From positions 1-9,023 of the forward strand of contig JAEYQZ010000118.1 in the NCBI GenBank assembly GCA_023409695.1: a stretch of 9,023 nt of DNA, given 5' to 3'. The notes beneath the pieces were generated by a model that saw nothing but the letters and a program-made list of their open reading frames with translations, did no database searches and was not told where the DNA came from. Position 1 is the first letter of the stretch; the number at the start of each line of letters is the position of its first letter. This document shows positions 1-5,009 of this stretch, in pieces. The position numbers and the translations under genes were made by a program. This stretch comes from Methanobacteriota archaeon (GTDB lineage Archaea; Methanobacteriota; Methanobacteria; Methanobacteriales; Methanobacteriaceae).

Positions 1-56
1 TTTTTTAGTTTAAGATCAAATATAATTTATTTAAGTAATGATTAGAGGAGACTAAT

Positions 57-800
57 ATGAAATATATAGGATCTAAAAAGAGATTATTCTTATTAATTAT
101 ATTAGTAGTGTTTGCAGTGGTAGCAGCTTCTTTTGTTTATTATGTTTCTGACTATTATCCTGCAGATAGTAAAGCTGTAGCTGCACTTAAATCAACTGAA
201 TCTTACAATGTTACAGATACTGCTAACTCCATTGCATTTACTCCTACTCAAAATAAGAGCACCAAGGGAATAATATTTTATCCTGGAGGCAAAGTCCAGC
301 CTGAAGCTTATTCTGTTATTGCATCTAAACTTGCTGCAAATGGTTACACTACAATAATTGTGAAAATGCCGTTTAATTTAGCTTTCTTTGGAGTTAATAG
401 TGCAGATGATGTTATAGCTAAACATCCTGAGATCACCTCATGGGTAATCATGGGCCATTCACTGGGAGGTGTTTTTGCATCGGAATATGCTGTAAACCAT
501 CAGGATAAAATTAAAGGAGTTGTATATTTAGCCGCTTACCCTTCAACAAATGCTTCAAATGCCACTTTTAAAGCGTTATCAATCAGAGGTTCTCTGGATA
601 ATCTTACGAAAGCTCAGGATATTTCCAATAACAAAAATAAGTTCCCGGCTAACACAATCTTTATCACAATACCTGGTGGTAATCACTACAATAACGGTAA
701 CTATGGCCCTCAAGCAGGGGACAATAACAGTACAATAACAAGAGACGAGCAGCAGAATGAAACTGTTAGTTATATACTTGAATTTCTTAAAAATCTTTAA
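57..800 (+). CDS. membrane-anchored alpha/beta hydrolase (Abhydrolase_5-like)
   Basis: Predicted serine hydrolase of the alpha/beta fold, 247 residues; the substrate cannot be told from sequence. A basic start (KKR at residues 7-9) followed by a hydrophobic helix at about 10-30 suggests an N-in signal anchor with the catalytic domain outside the cell. The nucleophile elbow GHSLGG lies at 133-138 (Ser135). Asp181 (GSLD) and His210 in GGNHYNNGNYG complete a plausible triad; the Gly-Gly-Asn-His ending followed by GPQAGD is typical of the PF12695-type family. The ATG is well supported by AGAGGAG at 44-50, with 6 nt between GGAG and the ATG. It stands alone: a hairpin terminator follows directly and nothing upstream is visible. 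It could be an esterase, lipase or peptidase-like enzyme. The fold assignment is firm, the reaction unknown. Confidence 0.9.
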   Translation: MKYIGSKKRLFLLIILVVFAVVAASFVYYVSDYYPADSKAVAALKSTESYNVTDTANSIAFTPTQNKSTKGIIFYPGGKVQPEAYSVIASKLAANGYTTIIVKMPFNLAFFGVNSADDVIAKHPEITSWVIMGHSLGGVFASEYAVNHQDKIKGVVYLAAYPSTNASNATFKALSIRGSLDNLTKAQDISNNKNKFPANTIFITIPGGNHYNNGNYGPQAGDNNSTITRDEQQNETVSYILEFLKNL

Positions 801-803
801 AAG

Positions 804-835
804 TAGCTGATAATGAATCAGCTATCTTTATTTTA
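804..835 (+). terminator. hairpin plus T-rich tail after the hydrolase gene
   Basis: A perfect 8-bp stem, TAGCTGAT (804-811) with ATCAGCTA (817-824), closes a 5-nt loop. A T-rich stretch (825-835) follows. It begins three bases after the stop codon at 798-800, the expected place for a transcription terminator of the hydrolase gene. Confidence 0.65.
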
Positions 836-865
836 TTAATAAGCTACAAGTTGATGAAAGAAAAT

Positions 866-900
866 AACACTTAAATAGATAGAATACGTCTGAAAGTGTT
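866..900. repeat. 7-bp inverted repeat in the intergenic region
   Basis: AACACTT (866-872) and AAGTGTT (894-900) are perfect reverse complements, 21 nt apart. Three more A-T pairs follow outside a single mismatch. The rest of 836-1071 is AT-rich with no credible reading frame. The repeat could be a protein site or a chance pairing; nothing ties it to a function. Confidence 0.3.
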
Positions 901-1010
901 CTTTATGCAATATAAACATTATTTGTTTCTAAATTTTGTAATTTCTCTGCTGTATGTGTTAAAACTATTTTTGTACATTTAAGTTAATATGGGACCGCAT
1001 AAAAAGAAAA

Positions 1011-1021
1011 CTGATATATAT
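1011..1021 (+). promoter_or_regulatory. candidate TATA box for the zinc-ribbon gene
   Basis: ATATATAT at about 1014-1021 is preceded by an A-rich purine run (AAAAAGAAAA, 1001-1010) that could act as BRE. Initiation about 25 nt downstream would fall near 1043, giving a short leader of roughly 28 nt before the ATG at 1072. Confidence 0.4.
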
Positions 1022-1071
1022 TAGTAGTTTATACAGAAATTTAGGGGAATGTGACTCTATTGAATTAATCT

Positions 1072-2157
1072 ATGGTGAGAAAATTGATTAAATGTCCTGA
1101 ATGTGGAGCAAATAATGATGATAATTACAATTTCTGTAAATCATGTGGGGAAAAATTGGTCAAATACAAATTCTGTCCAGAATGCAGCCATAAAAATGTT
1201 GATAATGCCCAATTTTGCGAAGATTGTGGTACAAGTTTAAAAACATCTTGCAGTGTAAAAACTCAAAATAGCATAAATAATTCTAATGAGACAGTTTCAT
1301 TGGGTTTAACTCCTGCTGAATCACTTATAATTATGGATCATAAATTTTATCAGGGTTATGGAACTGCACTGCAGGAACTGCTGAAAGTTACATTAATTGA
1401 CCTTGTTTTTAAAGACGTTTTTAAATTAGAGGTTAAAGAGGTTGAGAAAAAGGGTTTGTTTAGCAGTAAACTCGTTAAGGAAACTTACCTGCTGGAGGGG
1501 GAAAATTTTAACATGCCCCTTAAACCTCATGAAGAGGTATTCAGGAAATATTTGCCAAGTAGGGTAGATGGTAATAGGCTTAAAAAGCTTCAGCAGCAGG
1601 TTTATCGCCATTCAAATGACTATGCAAAGAAAAAACTGTTAGAACCATTGGTTTTAGAAGGTTTTTTTAATGTGGAAAAGAAATTTTTAGGAAAAAAGTA
1701 TTCATTAAGCTATAAAGGGCAGAATACGCAAGAAATGATCTTTAAGCTGAAAGAAGACGGAAAAGATCTTGAAAACTGGATAGAAACAGATCCTGAAAGA
1801 GCCCGGGCGTACATTTTAATGGGAGGGTCAAATATCTTCCTGACAGATGATTACTATTTTGACTGGTTTAAGAATAATTCTAAAAAAATAAGCGCGTTAT
1901 TTGCGGGTGCAGCAGTAGTAGGTACAGCATATGCATTTAGTAAGGTTCGCTGGTACGGTGCATTTAGAAGACATCATTCAGGTATAGATTTTGACGACTT
2001 CGATGACTTTAATAGCTTTGATGACAGCTTCAGTGACATATTTTCAGATGCCAGCACGTTTGATGTATTTGATTCAATGGATTTCAGTGATTTCGATTCT
2101 GGATTCGACAGTGGCGGCTTTGATGGAGGCGGTGATGGTGGAGGCGGGGGTGACTGA
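1072..2157 (+). CDS. double zinc-ribbon protein with hydrophobic segment and Asp/Phe/Gly-rich C-terminus
   Basis: 361 residues; function not recognised. Two zinc ribbons open the protein: Cys8, 11, 22, 25 and Cys35, 38, 49, 52, each CPxC-x10-CxxC. A mixed helical domain follows (about 75-262), starting LGLTPAESLIIMDHKF and charged. It loosely recalls the Pro-Ala-Glu openings of bacterial membrane proteins that also end in Gly runs (DUF2207/TIGR04222 type), but that is only an impression. Residues 273-289 form a hydrophobic, Ala/Gly-rich helix that may sit in the membrane. The tail from 304 is a string of Asp-Phe/Ser-Phe repeats ending in a Gly run. The start is uncertain: the SD-like AGGGGA at 1043-1048 is 23 nt from the ATG, and GTG at 1075 is the next codon. 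It converges on the LysE-type gene. Confidence 0.85.
   Translation: MVRKLIKCPECGANNDDNYNFCKSCGEKLVKYKFCPECSHKNVDNAQFCEDCGTSLKTSCSVKTQNSINNSNETVSLGLTPAESLIIMDHKFYQGYGTALQELLKVTLIDLVFKDVFKLEVKEVEKKGLFSSKLVKETYLLEGENFNMPLKPHEEVFRKYLPSRVDGNRLKKLQQQVYRHSNDYAKKKLLEPLVLEGFFNVEKKFLGKKYSLSYKGQNTQEMIFKLKEDGKDLENWIETDPERARAYILMGGSNIFLTDDYYFDWFKNNSKKISALFAGAAVVGTAYAFSKVRWYGAFRRHHSGIDFDDFDDFNSFDDSFSDIFSDASTFDVFDSMDFSDFDSGFDSGGFDGGGDGGGGGD
1981..2154 (+). repeat. low-complexity Asp-Phe / poly-Gly tail coding region
   Basis: Codons 304-361 of the zinc-ribbon gene repeat GAY-TTY (Asp-Phe) units mixed with Ser, then shift to Gly-Gly-Asp. The protein composition is almost only D, F, S and G, with no basic residue. 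It is likely disordered and strongly acidic. The reading frame stays open to the TGA at 2155-2157. Confidence 0.8.
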
Positions 2158-2221
2158 AGTCGGCCTCAGATAAACGCTCAAACTGTTTGCCCAACTAATT
2201 GACTTTTAAATAAATTAAATA

Positions 2222-2237
2222 TTTTTTTTATTTTATT
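2222..2237 (+). terminator. T-tract terminator after the zinc-ribbon gene
   Basis: A run of eight T (2222-2229), followed by ATTTTATT, lies about 65 nt past the stop and overlaps the stop codon of the convergent LysE-type gene. A T-tract alone can stop archaeal RNA polymerase; no stable hairpin precedes it. Confidence 0.5.
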
Positions 2238-2842
2238 AACAAGTGCACACCTTGATTGAAGAAGTAAAGCGCAAATATCACGAGCACTATTCCTAGGATT
2301 CTCATTATATAAAGATATGGCTTTCCTGTAATGAATTCGCGGGATTTCCCTGTAGCGAAGGCCAGAACTATTTTTGAACCCACTAAAAACACATAAAATC
2401 CTATAATAAACATTAATGGATCTAGAATGCTGCCGGTATAGGCAGTTATAATTATAGGTCCGCCGACAGTTATCCAGAACAGATAGGGGGCGGGATTTAA
2501 AAAGTTGACTGTAGCTCCTTTTTTAAGTGATTTTGGCTCTTCTGCTCCAATATTTCCGGCCAGTTCTCTTGTTTTAAAGCTTTCATAGGCCATATAAAGT
2601 AAAAATAAACCTCCAAGAATTGATATGATGCCTAAAATTGAGCTGTATCCTGCAACAAATGATAAGAATAGTAGGGATACTGCTATGATTGGTAAGTCTG
2701 TGATCAGTGGGGAGAATGCGACTTTTATACCTTCTCCGTGCCCGTGTTTTAGGGTTTGAGATATTAGTAGGATGAGCAGGGGGCCTGGTGAGAGGCCTGA
2801 GTAGAGGCCGAGGGTAATTCCTGCGATGAGTAGATTGAACAT
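2228..2842 (-). CDS. LysE/RhtB-family amino-acid-type exporter
   Basis: 204-residue integral membrane protein, the usual length for LysE/RhtB exporters, which push amino acids or other small metabolites out of the cell; the actual substrate is unknown. The N-terminal signature GLSPGP is at 16-21, followed by a charged loop (HGHGEG) and Asp50 in the second helix, as in the family. NFLNPAPYLFW at 114-124 is the family's central Asn-Pro motif. Six hydrophobic segments can be placed at about 4-24, 42-64, 69-88, 112-135, 143-163 and 178-198. The start is supported by AAGGAG (complement of 2854-2859), 11 nt before the ATG. It lies 44 bp downstream of the DUF1232 gene on the same strand and probably shares its transcript. 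Family confident, substrate not. Confidence 0.9.
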   Translation of the reverse strand: MFNLLIAGITLGLYSGLSPGPLLILLISQTLKHGHGEGIKVAFSPLITDLPIIAVSLLFLSFVAGYSSILGIISILGGLFLLYMAYESFKTRELAGNIGAEEPKSLKKGATVNFLNPAPYLFWITVGGPIIITAYTGSILDPLMFIIGFYVFLVGSKIVLAFATGKSREFITGKPYLYIMRILGIVLVIFALYFFNQGVHLLIK

Positions 2843-2886
2843 TATTTTAGTGTCTCCTTGAATTTAAGTGATGTATTTAATTTATT

Positions 2887-3267
2887 TCAAATAAACTTTA
2901 TAATAAAATTTAATATAATAATAGCAGCCAGAACCCAAATCAATACAATAATCAAAGCTGCAAATTTGCTTTTAGGCATTCCCTCACTGAATTTTGTTTT
3001 TGCATTTTCTCTATGTTCATCCATTATCTCTTTAGGAACCATTTTAAGTAAAATAGGAATTCCCACAGTTATCAACAGAAAATCATCGAGATAACCTAGT
3101 ACTGGTATAAAATCTGGAATTAGGTCAATTGGGCTTAAAAGATAGGCAATAACCAAAAGAATAACAACTTTAATGCGCAATGGAACTCTTGGGTCTTTAT
3201 AGGCTAAATAGAGTGCATAAGTTTCTATTTCAAATTTTTCTGCCGTAGCTTTCCAGTTTTTGAACAT
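2887..3267 (-). CDS. DUF1232 (YkvA-like) small membrane protein
   Basis: 126 residues. The DUF1232 signature is complete at about 41-66: AYLLSPIDLIPDFIPVLGYL followed by DDFLLI. The family's job is not established. The first half has an amphipathic, charged region (to about 33), a hydrophobic stretch at 34-50 leading into the signature, then a second at 62-76. A strongly hydrophobic C-terminal helix (101-126) would anchor it in the membrane; many family members have such a helix. The ribosome site is weak: the bases before the ATG read GGATGTCTTT, so the transcript may be short-leadered. It is the first gene of a two-gene unit with the LysE-type exporter, and reads away from the small secreted-peptide gene. 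Confidence 0.87.
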   Translation of the reverse strand: MFKNWKATAEKFEIETYALYLAYKDPRVPLRIKVVILLVIAYLLSPIDLIPDFIPVLGYLDDFLLITVGIPILLKMVPKEIMDEHRENAKTKFSEGMPKSKFAALIIVLIWVLAAIIILNFIIKFI

Positions 3268-3368
3268 AAAGACATCCAGATGAAGAATTTGTTAATTTAA
3301 ATTCATTGATTAAATAAGATTTCGTGTTTATAACCGAATATTGTTTTTAGAGTTTTATGAATTTTATT

Positions 3369-3393
3369 AATATAAACAACAAGTATTTTATTA
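3369..3393 (+). promoter_or_regulatory. candidate TATA elements for the secreted-peptide gene
   Basis: Two AT-rich elements fit an archaeal TATA box: TTAATATAAA (about 3367-3376) and TTTTATTA (3386-3393). The second would place initiation near 3415, immediately in front of the TGCGCA pair. The choice between them cannot be made by eye. Confidence 0.3.
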
Positions 3394-3415
3394 CATAACC
3401 AACATAAGTACAAGT

Positions 3416-3442
3416 CTGCGCACACGTAAAATAACCTGCGCA
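3416..3442. promoter_or_regulatory. paired CTGCGCA palindromes, candidate operator
   Basis: The heptamer CTGCGCA occurs at 3416-3422 and again at 3436-3442, exactly 20 bp apart, close to two helical turns. Each contains the self-complementary hexamer TGCGCA. The GC-rich boxes stand out from the surrounding AT-rich DNA and lie between the candidate TATA box and the ribosome site at 3454. That placement suits a repressor site; as RNA the two hexamers could also pair into a 6-bp stem with a 14-nt loop. Confidence 0.5.
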
Positions 3443-3453
3443 AAGATACATGT

Positions 3454-3460
3454 GGAGGTG
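3454..3460 (+). promoter_or_regulatory. ribosome binding site that fixes the start of the secreted peptide
   Basis: GGAGGTG is a near-perfect match to the archaeal Shine-Dalgarno sequence. It lies 7 nt before ATG 3468. The in-frame ATG at 3450 is upstream of this site and would put Cys and Arg residues in front of the signal peptide, so 3468 is preferred. Confidence 0.85.
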
Positions 3461-3467
3461 CGATTGC

Positions 3468-3680
3468 ATGAAAATAAAGTTAGGAATCATCCTACTTGCA
3501 TTTTTAGCCACCGTAGGATTTTCTGGAGCAATGGCAGCTCAACATGTTGAGGAGGGACATACCAACAAACATGCCCATGGACCCCCTAGAAGTAATAGTC
3601 AAATAAACAGTGCAAACAGATGCCCTAATTCCAGTAAATGCCATCTGAAATGTTTCCAGAAAGATAAAATGTGTAAATGA
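3468..3680 (+). CDS. small secreted His/Cys-rich peptide
   Basis: 70 residues; not a family I recognise. MKIK and a hydrophobic core (5-18) followed by FSGAMA-A form a classical signal peptide with likely cleavage after Ala23 (or Ala24). The mature part of about 47 residues has five His (26, 31, 35, 37, 59) in a HxxxxH, HxH pattern, and four Cys (52, 58, 62, 69) with spacing C-x5-CH-x2-C-x6-C. This could bind a metal such as copper or zinc outside the membrane, or form two disulfides; neither is shown. The longer frame from 3450 is rejected because the strong ribosome site lies within it. The gene is monocistronic, with paired palindromes upstream and a terminator downstream, so it is probably regulated on its own. 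Coding confidence rests on the signal peptide and ribosome site. Confidence 0.78.
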   Translation: MKIKLGIILLAFLATVGFSGAMAAQHVEEGHTNKHAHGPPRSNSQINSANRCPNSSKCHLKCFQKDKMCK

Positions 3681-3701
3681 ATTTTAGAAGTACTTGTTTA
3701 A

Positions 3702-3729
3702 GGGGAATTTATCCTCATTTCTATTTTTT
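3702..3729 (+). terminator. hairpin and T6 after the secreted-peptide gene
   Basis: GGGGA (3702-3706) pairs with TCCTC (3712-3716), with one G-T wobble, over an ATTTA loop. A T-rich stretch ending in six T (3724-3729) follows. It starts 21 nt after the stop codon. Confidence 0.5.
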
Positions 3730-3782
3730 AAGCAGTAATTTACTTGAAATATCTATTAAAAATCTTATTTTGAGAAATAAAC

Positions 3783-3791
3783 TTTTATATA
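3783..3791 (+). promoter_or_regulatory. consensus TATA box in front of the hydrolase fragment
   Basis: TTTTATATA is a close match to the archaeal TATA consensus. Its centre is about 24 nt before the GTG at 3811, the distance at which archaeal transcription starts. The fragment would therefore be read as a leaderless mRNA if this box works. AT-rich DNA gives such boxes by chance too. Confidence 0.35.
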
Positions 3792-3810
3792 CTATTTTAA
3801 TTAGGGTTAA

Positions 3811-3996
3811 GTGCCAACACTGGTTATAGCGGGGGATGGAGATATAATTTGGCCTCAAAAGTATTCTGAACAGGAATTAGCTAAAGCTATCCGTGGTTCT
3901 AAGTTTATCTCACTTCCAGGAGCGCATATGGTATATTTATTAAGTGTTGAAGCTTTTCAAGAATATGTAATGAAATTTCTTGCATCTATTAATTAA
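3811..3996 (+). pseudogene. C-terminal fragment of an alpha/beta hydrolase
   Basis: 61 residues that match only the last part of an alpha/beta hydrolase: a beta strand PTLVIAGDGD carrying the catalytic Asp (Asp11), then the LPGAH loop with the catalytic His (His39), and a final helix ending in KFLASIN. The nucleophile half, normally about 190 residues, is missing. An in-frame TAA (3808-3810) stands just before the GTG, which reads as the Val of the usual Val-Pro-Thr/Val-Leu strand and not as an obvious start. In 3681-3810 I see no hydrolase-like residue pattern in any frame, so the 5' part looks deleted rather than frameshifted. No ribosome site is present. Sequence details differ from both complete hydrolases in this window, so it is not a recent copy of either. 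A functional mini-protein is less likely. Confidence 0.7.
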
Positions 3997-4111
3997 ATAA
4001 CATATTCTGGAACTTATTTACTTAATAAAATTTCTAATTAGCGATGATTAATCATTATATTTCTTATTTACTTCTCACTACTTTAAAGAAGCTTTTAAAT
4101 CTGGTTTTATT

Positions 4112-4126
4112 GAAAACATTTATATA
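4112..4126 (+). promoter_or_regulatory. archaeal promoter (BRE and TATA) for the leader and DUF3795 gene
   Basis: GAAAACA (4112-4118) followed directly by TTTATATA (4119-4126) is among the best archaeal promoter matches in the window. Transcription would begin near 4147, giving an untranslated leader of about 140 nt before the ATG at 4290, which is unusually long for this region. Confidence 0.6.
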
Positions 4127-4148
4127 CTTTATCCTGTAATTTAAGGAT

Positions 4149-4258
4149 CAACTGCAAGTTAAGTATTAACAGTTGGTTGACATACGAACTTATTTGTGAA
4201 ATGGAAAACATGATGCTAAATTAGTTAATACCGAGGATTAACTGTAAAATCATGTTTT
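4149..4258 (+). ncRNA. structured leader RNA or small RNA candidate
   Basis: Two foldable parts follow the predicted transcription start. First, CAACTG (4149-4154) pairs with CAGTTG (4170-4175); an alternative is GTTAA/TTAAC at 4158-4170. Second, AAAACATGAT (4205-4214) is a perfect 10-bp complement to ATCATGTTTT (4249-4258). Inside it AGTTAAT (4223-4229) pairs with ATTAACT (4237-4243) over a 7-nt loop. The sequence GGATYAACTG occurs in both parts (4145-4154 and 4235-4244). It may be a regulatory leader for the DUF3795 gene, or a separate small RNA ending at the second hairpin, where TTTTACTATTTATT follows. It matches no riboswitch class that I recognise. Confidence 0.4.
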
Positions 4259-4289
4259 ACTATTTATTAATGCAATTAGGAGAAAAAAT

Positions 4290-4868
4290 ATGAAAAAACC
4301 TAATTATGATACATATTGTGGGCTTTACTGTGGCTCATGCGATATCTTAAGGTCTTATGAAAATGGTCGTGAGAGCAAATTTTCTTATTTGTGGACAAAA
4401 CCAACCCTAAAGGCATTTTTAAAGTTACAGAGGGCTGAATATGATGGTGACGATGATCTAGAGCTAAAATGTCAGGGATGCAAGTCTGATGAGATATTCA
4501 TTGTCTGCAGGATATGTAAAATAAGGGAGTGTGCAATAAATAAAAATGTTGAGCACTGTTCTGATTGTAGAGAATATCCTTGCAAAATTTACAGTGAATG
4601 GAATAAAAATCAAGTATTTATGCCTCATATTAAAGATGTCAGGGATAATCTTGAAAATATCAGGGATGTAGGGACTAATCAATGGATTTTGGGCCAGGAA
4701 AAACGATGGAAATGTCAGAAATGTGGTAAAAGTTTTTCATGGTATTCTACTAGCTGTGATTCTTGTGGGGCTGACTTGAGGGAATATACTTTTAAATTTT
4801 CAAAGTTAAAATTGCTAGTAATGAAAACAGCTATTCGTTTGTCTTCTTTTAAAAGTAATAAACATTAA
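4290..4868 (+). CDS. DUF3795 Cys-rich protein with C-terminal zinc ribbon
   Basis: 192 residues. The opening CGLYCGSC (Cys10, 14, 17) and the following Cys61, 64, 73, 76, 81, 90, 93 and 98, ending CSDCREYPC, are the DUF3795 pattern, a family of unknown function thought to bind metal. After a spacer (102-139) there is a zinc ribbon, CQKCG (Cys142, 145) and CDSCG (Cys156, 159), then a basic tail (161-192) ending FKSNKH. The added zinc ribbon and tail make this longer than a bare DUF3795 domain and hint at nucleic-acid or protein contact, which is inference. The start is fixed by TTAGGAG at 4276-4282, 7 nt before the ATG. It is monocistronic, with a long structured leader before it and a T-tract after it. 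Confidence 0.88.
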   Translation: MKKPNYDTYCGLYCGSCDILRSYENGRESKFSYLWTKPTLKAFLKLQRAEYDGDDDLELKCQGCKSDEIFIVCRICKIRECAINKNVEHCSDCREYPCKIYSEWNKNQVFMPHIKDVRDNLENIRDVGTNQWILGQEKRWKCQKCGKSFSWYSTSCDSCGADLREYTFKFSKLKLLVMKTAIRLSSFKSNKH

Positions 4869-4871
4869 TAA

Positions 4872-4883
4872 TTTTTTTTCTTG
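4872..4883 (+). terminator. T8 terminator after the DUF3795 gene
   Basis: Eight consecutive T (4872-4879), then CTTG, begin three bases after the stop codon. No hairpin precedes it, consistent with an archaeal T-tract terminator. Confidence 0.55.
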
Positions 4884-4934
4884 AATTGATAGTGAAAAAT
4901 CATTTACCTAGGCTGAATCTGGTTCATACATACT

Positions 4935-4946
4935 CTTATATATATC
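4935..4946 (+). promoter_or_regulatory. candidate TATA box for the ABC operon
   Basis: CTTATATATATC matches the archaeal TATA consensus. Initiation about 25 nt on (near 4966) would leave a leader of about 44 nt that includes the ribosome site AGGGGAT (4998-5004). Confidence 0.5.
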
Positions 4947-5009
4947 CCTTCAATGATACATCAATAAAAGAAGAATAATAAACTGAATGAAAGTGATAGG
5001 GGATAGAAA

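Larger units (their letters stand above)
3997..4289. other. 293-bp intergenic region with promoter and hairpins
   Basis: No reading frame is credible here. The left part (3997-4110) is AT-rich and contains a 12-bp palindrome, ATGATTAATCAT, at 4044-4055. A TATA box is at 4119-4126. The right part (4149-4258) has strong inverted repeats described separately. The ribosome site TTAGGAG (4276-4282) of the DUF3795 gene closes it. Confidence 0.7.

Noticed and set aside
1..6. T6 at the left edge as terminator of an upstream gene
   Set aside because: Nothing upstream is visible, so its role cannot be judged.
550..738. 62-codon open frame inside the first hydrolase gene
   Set aside because: It overlaps, in another frame, a gene with intact catalytic motifs, and has no ribosome site or recognisable domain.
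2858..3094. 78-codon frame opposite the DUF1232 gene
   Set aside because: The minus strand encodes a complete DUF1232 signature; this frame mirrors its hydrophobic codons.
3450..3680. Longer start at ATG 3450 for the secreted peptide
   Set aside because: It would place the excellent GGAGGTG ribosome site inside the gene and add Cys/Arg residues before an already complete signal peptide; 3468 fits better.
4044..4055. 12-bp palindrome ATGATTAATCAT
   Set aside because: In AT-rich DNA a perfect 12-bp palindrome is expected a few times by chance in 9 kb, and it is about 65 bp upstream of the TATA box with no other support.
4145..4258. Inverted and direct repeats considered as a miniature transposon (MITE)
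   Set aside because: The inverted repeats do not share one pair of terminal ends, and no target-site duplication flanks them; a folded leader explains them better.
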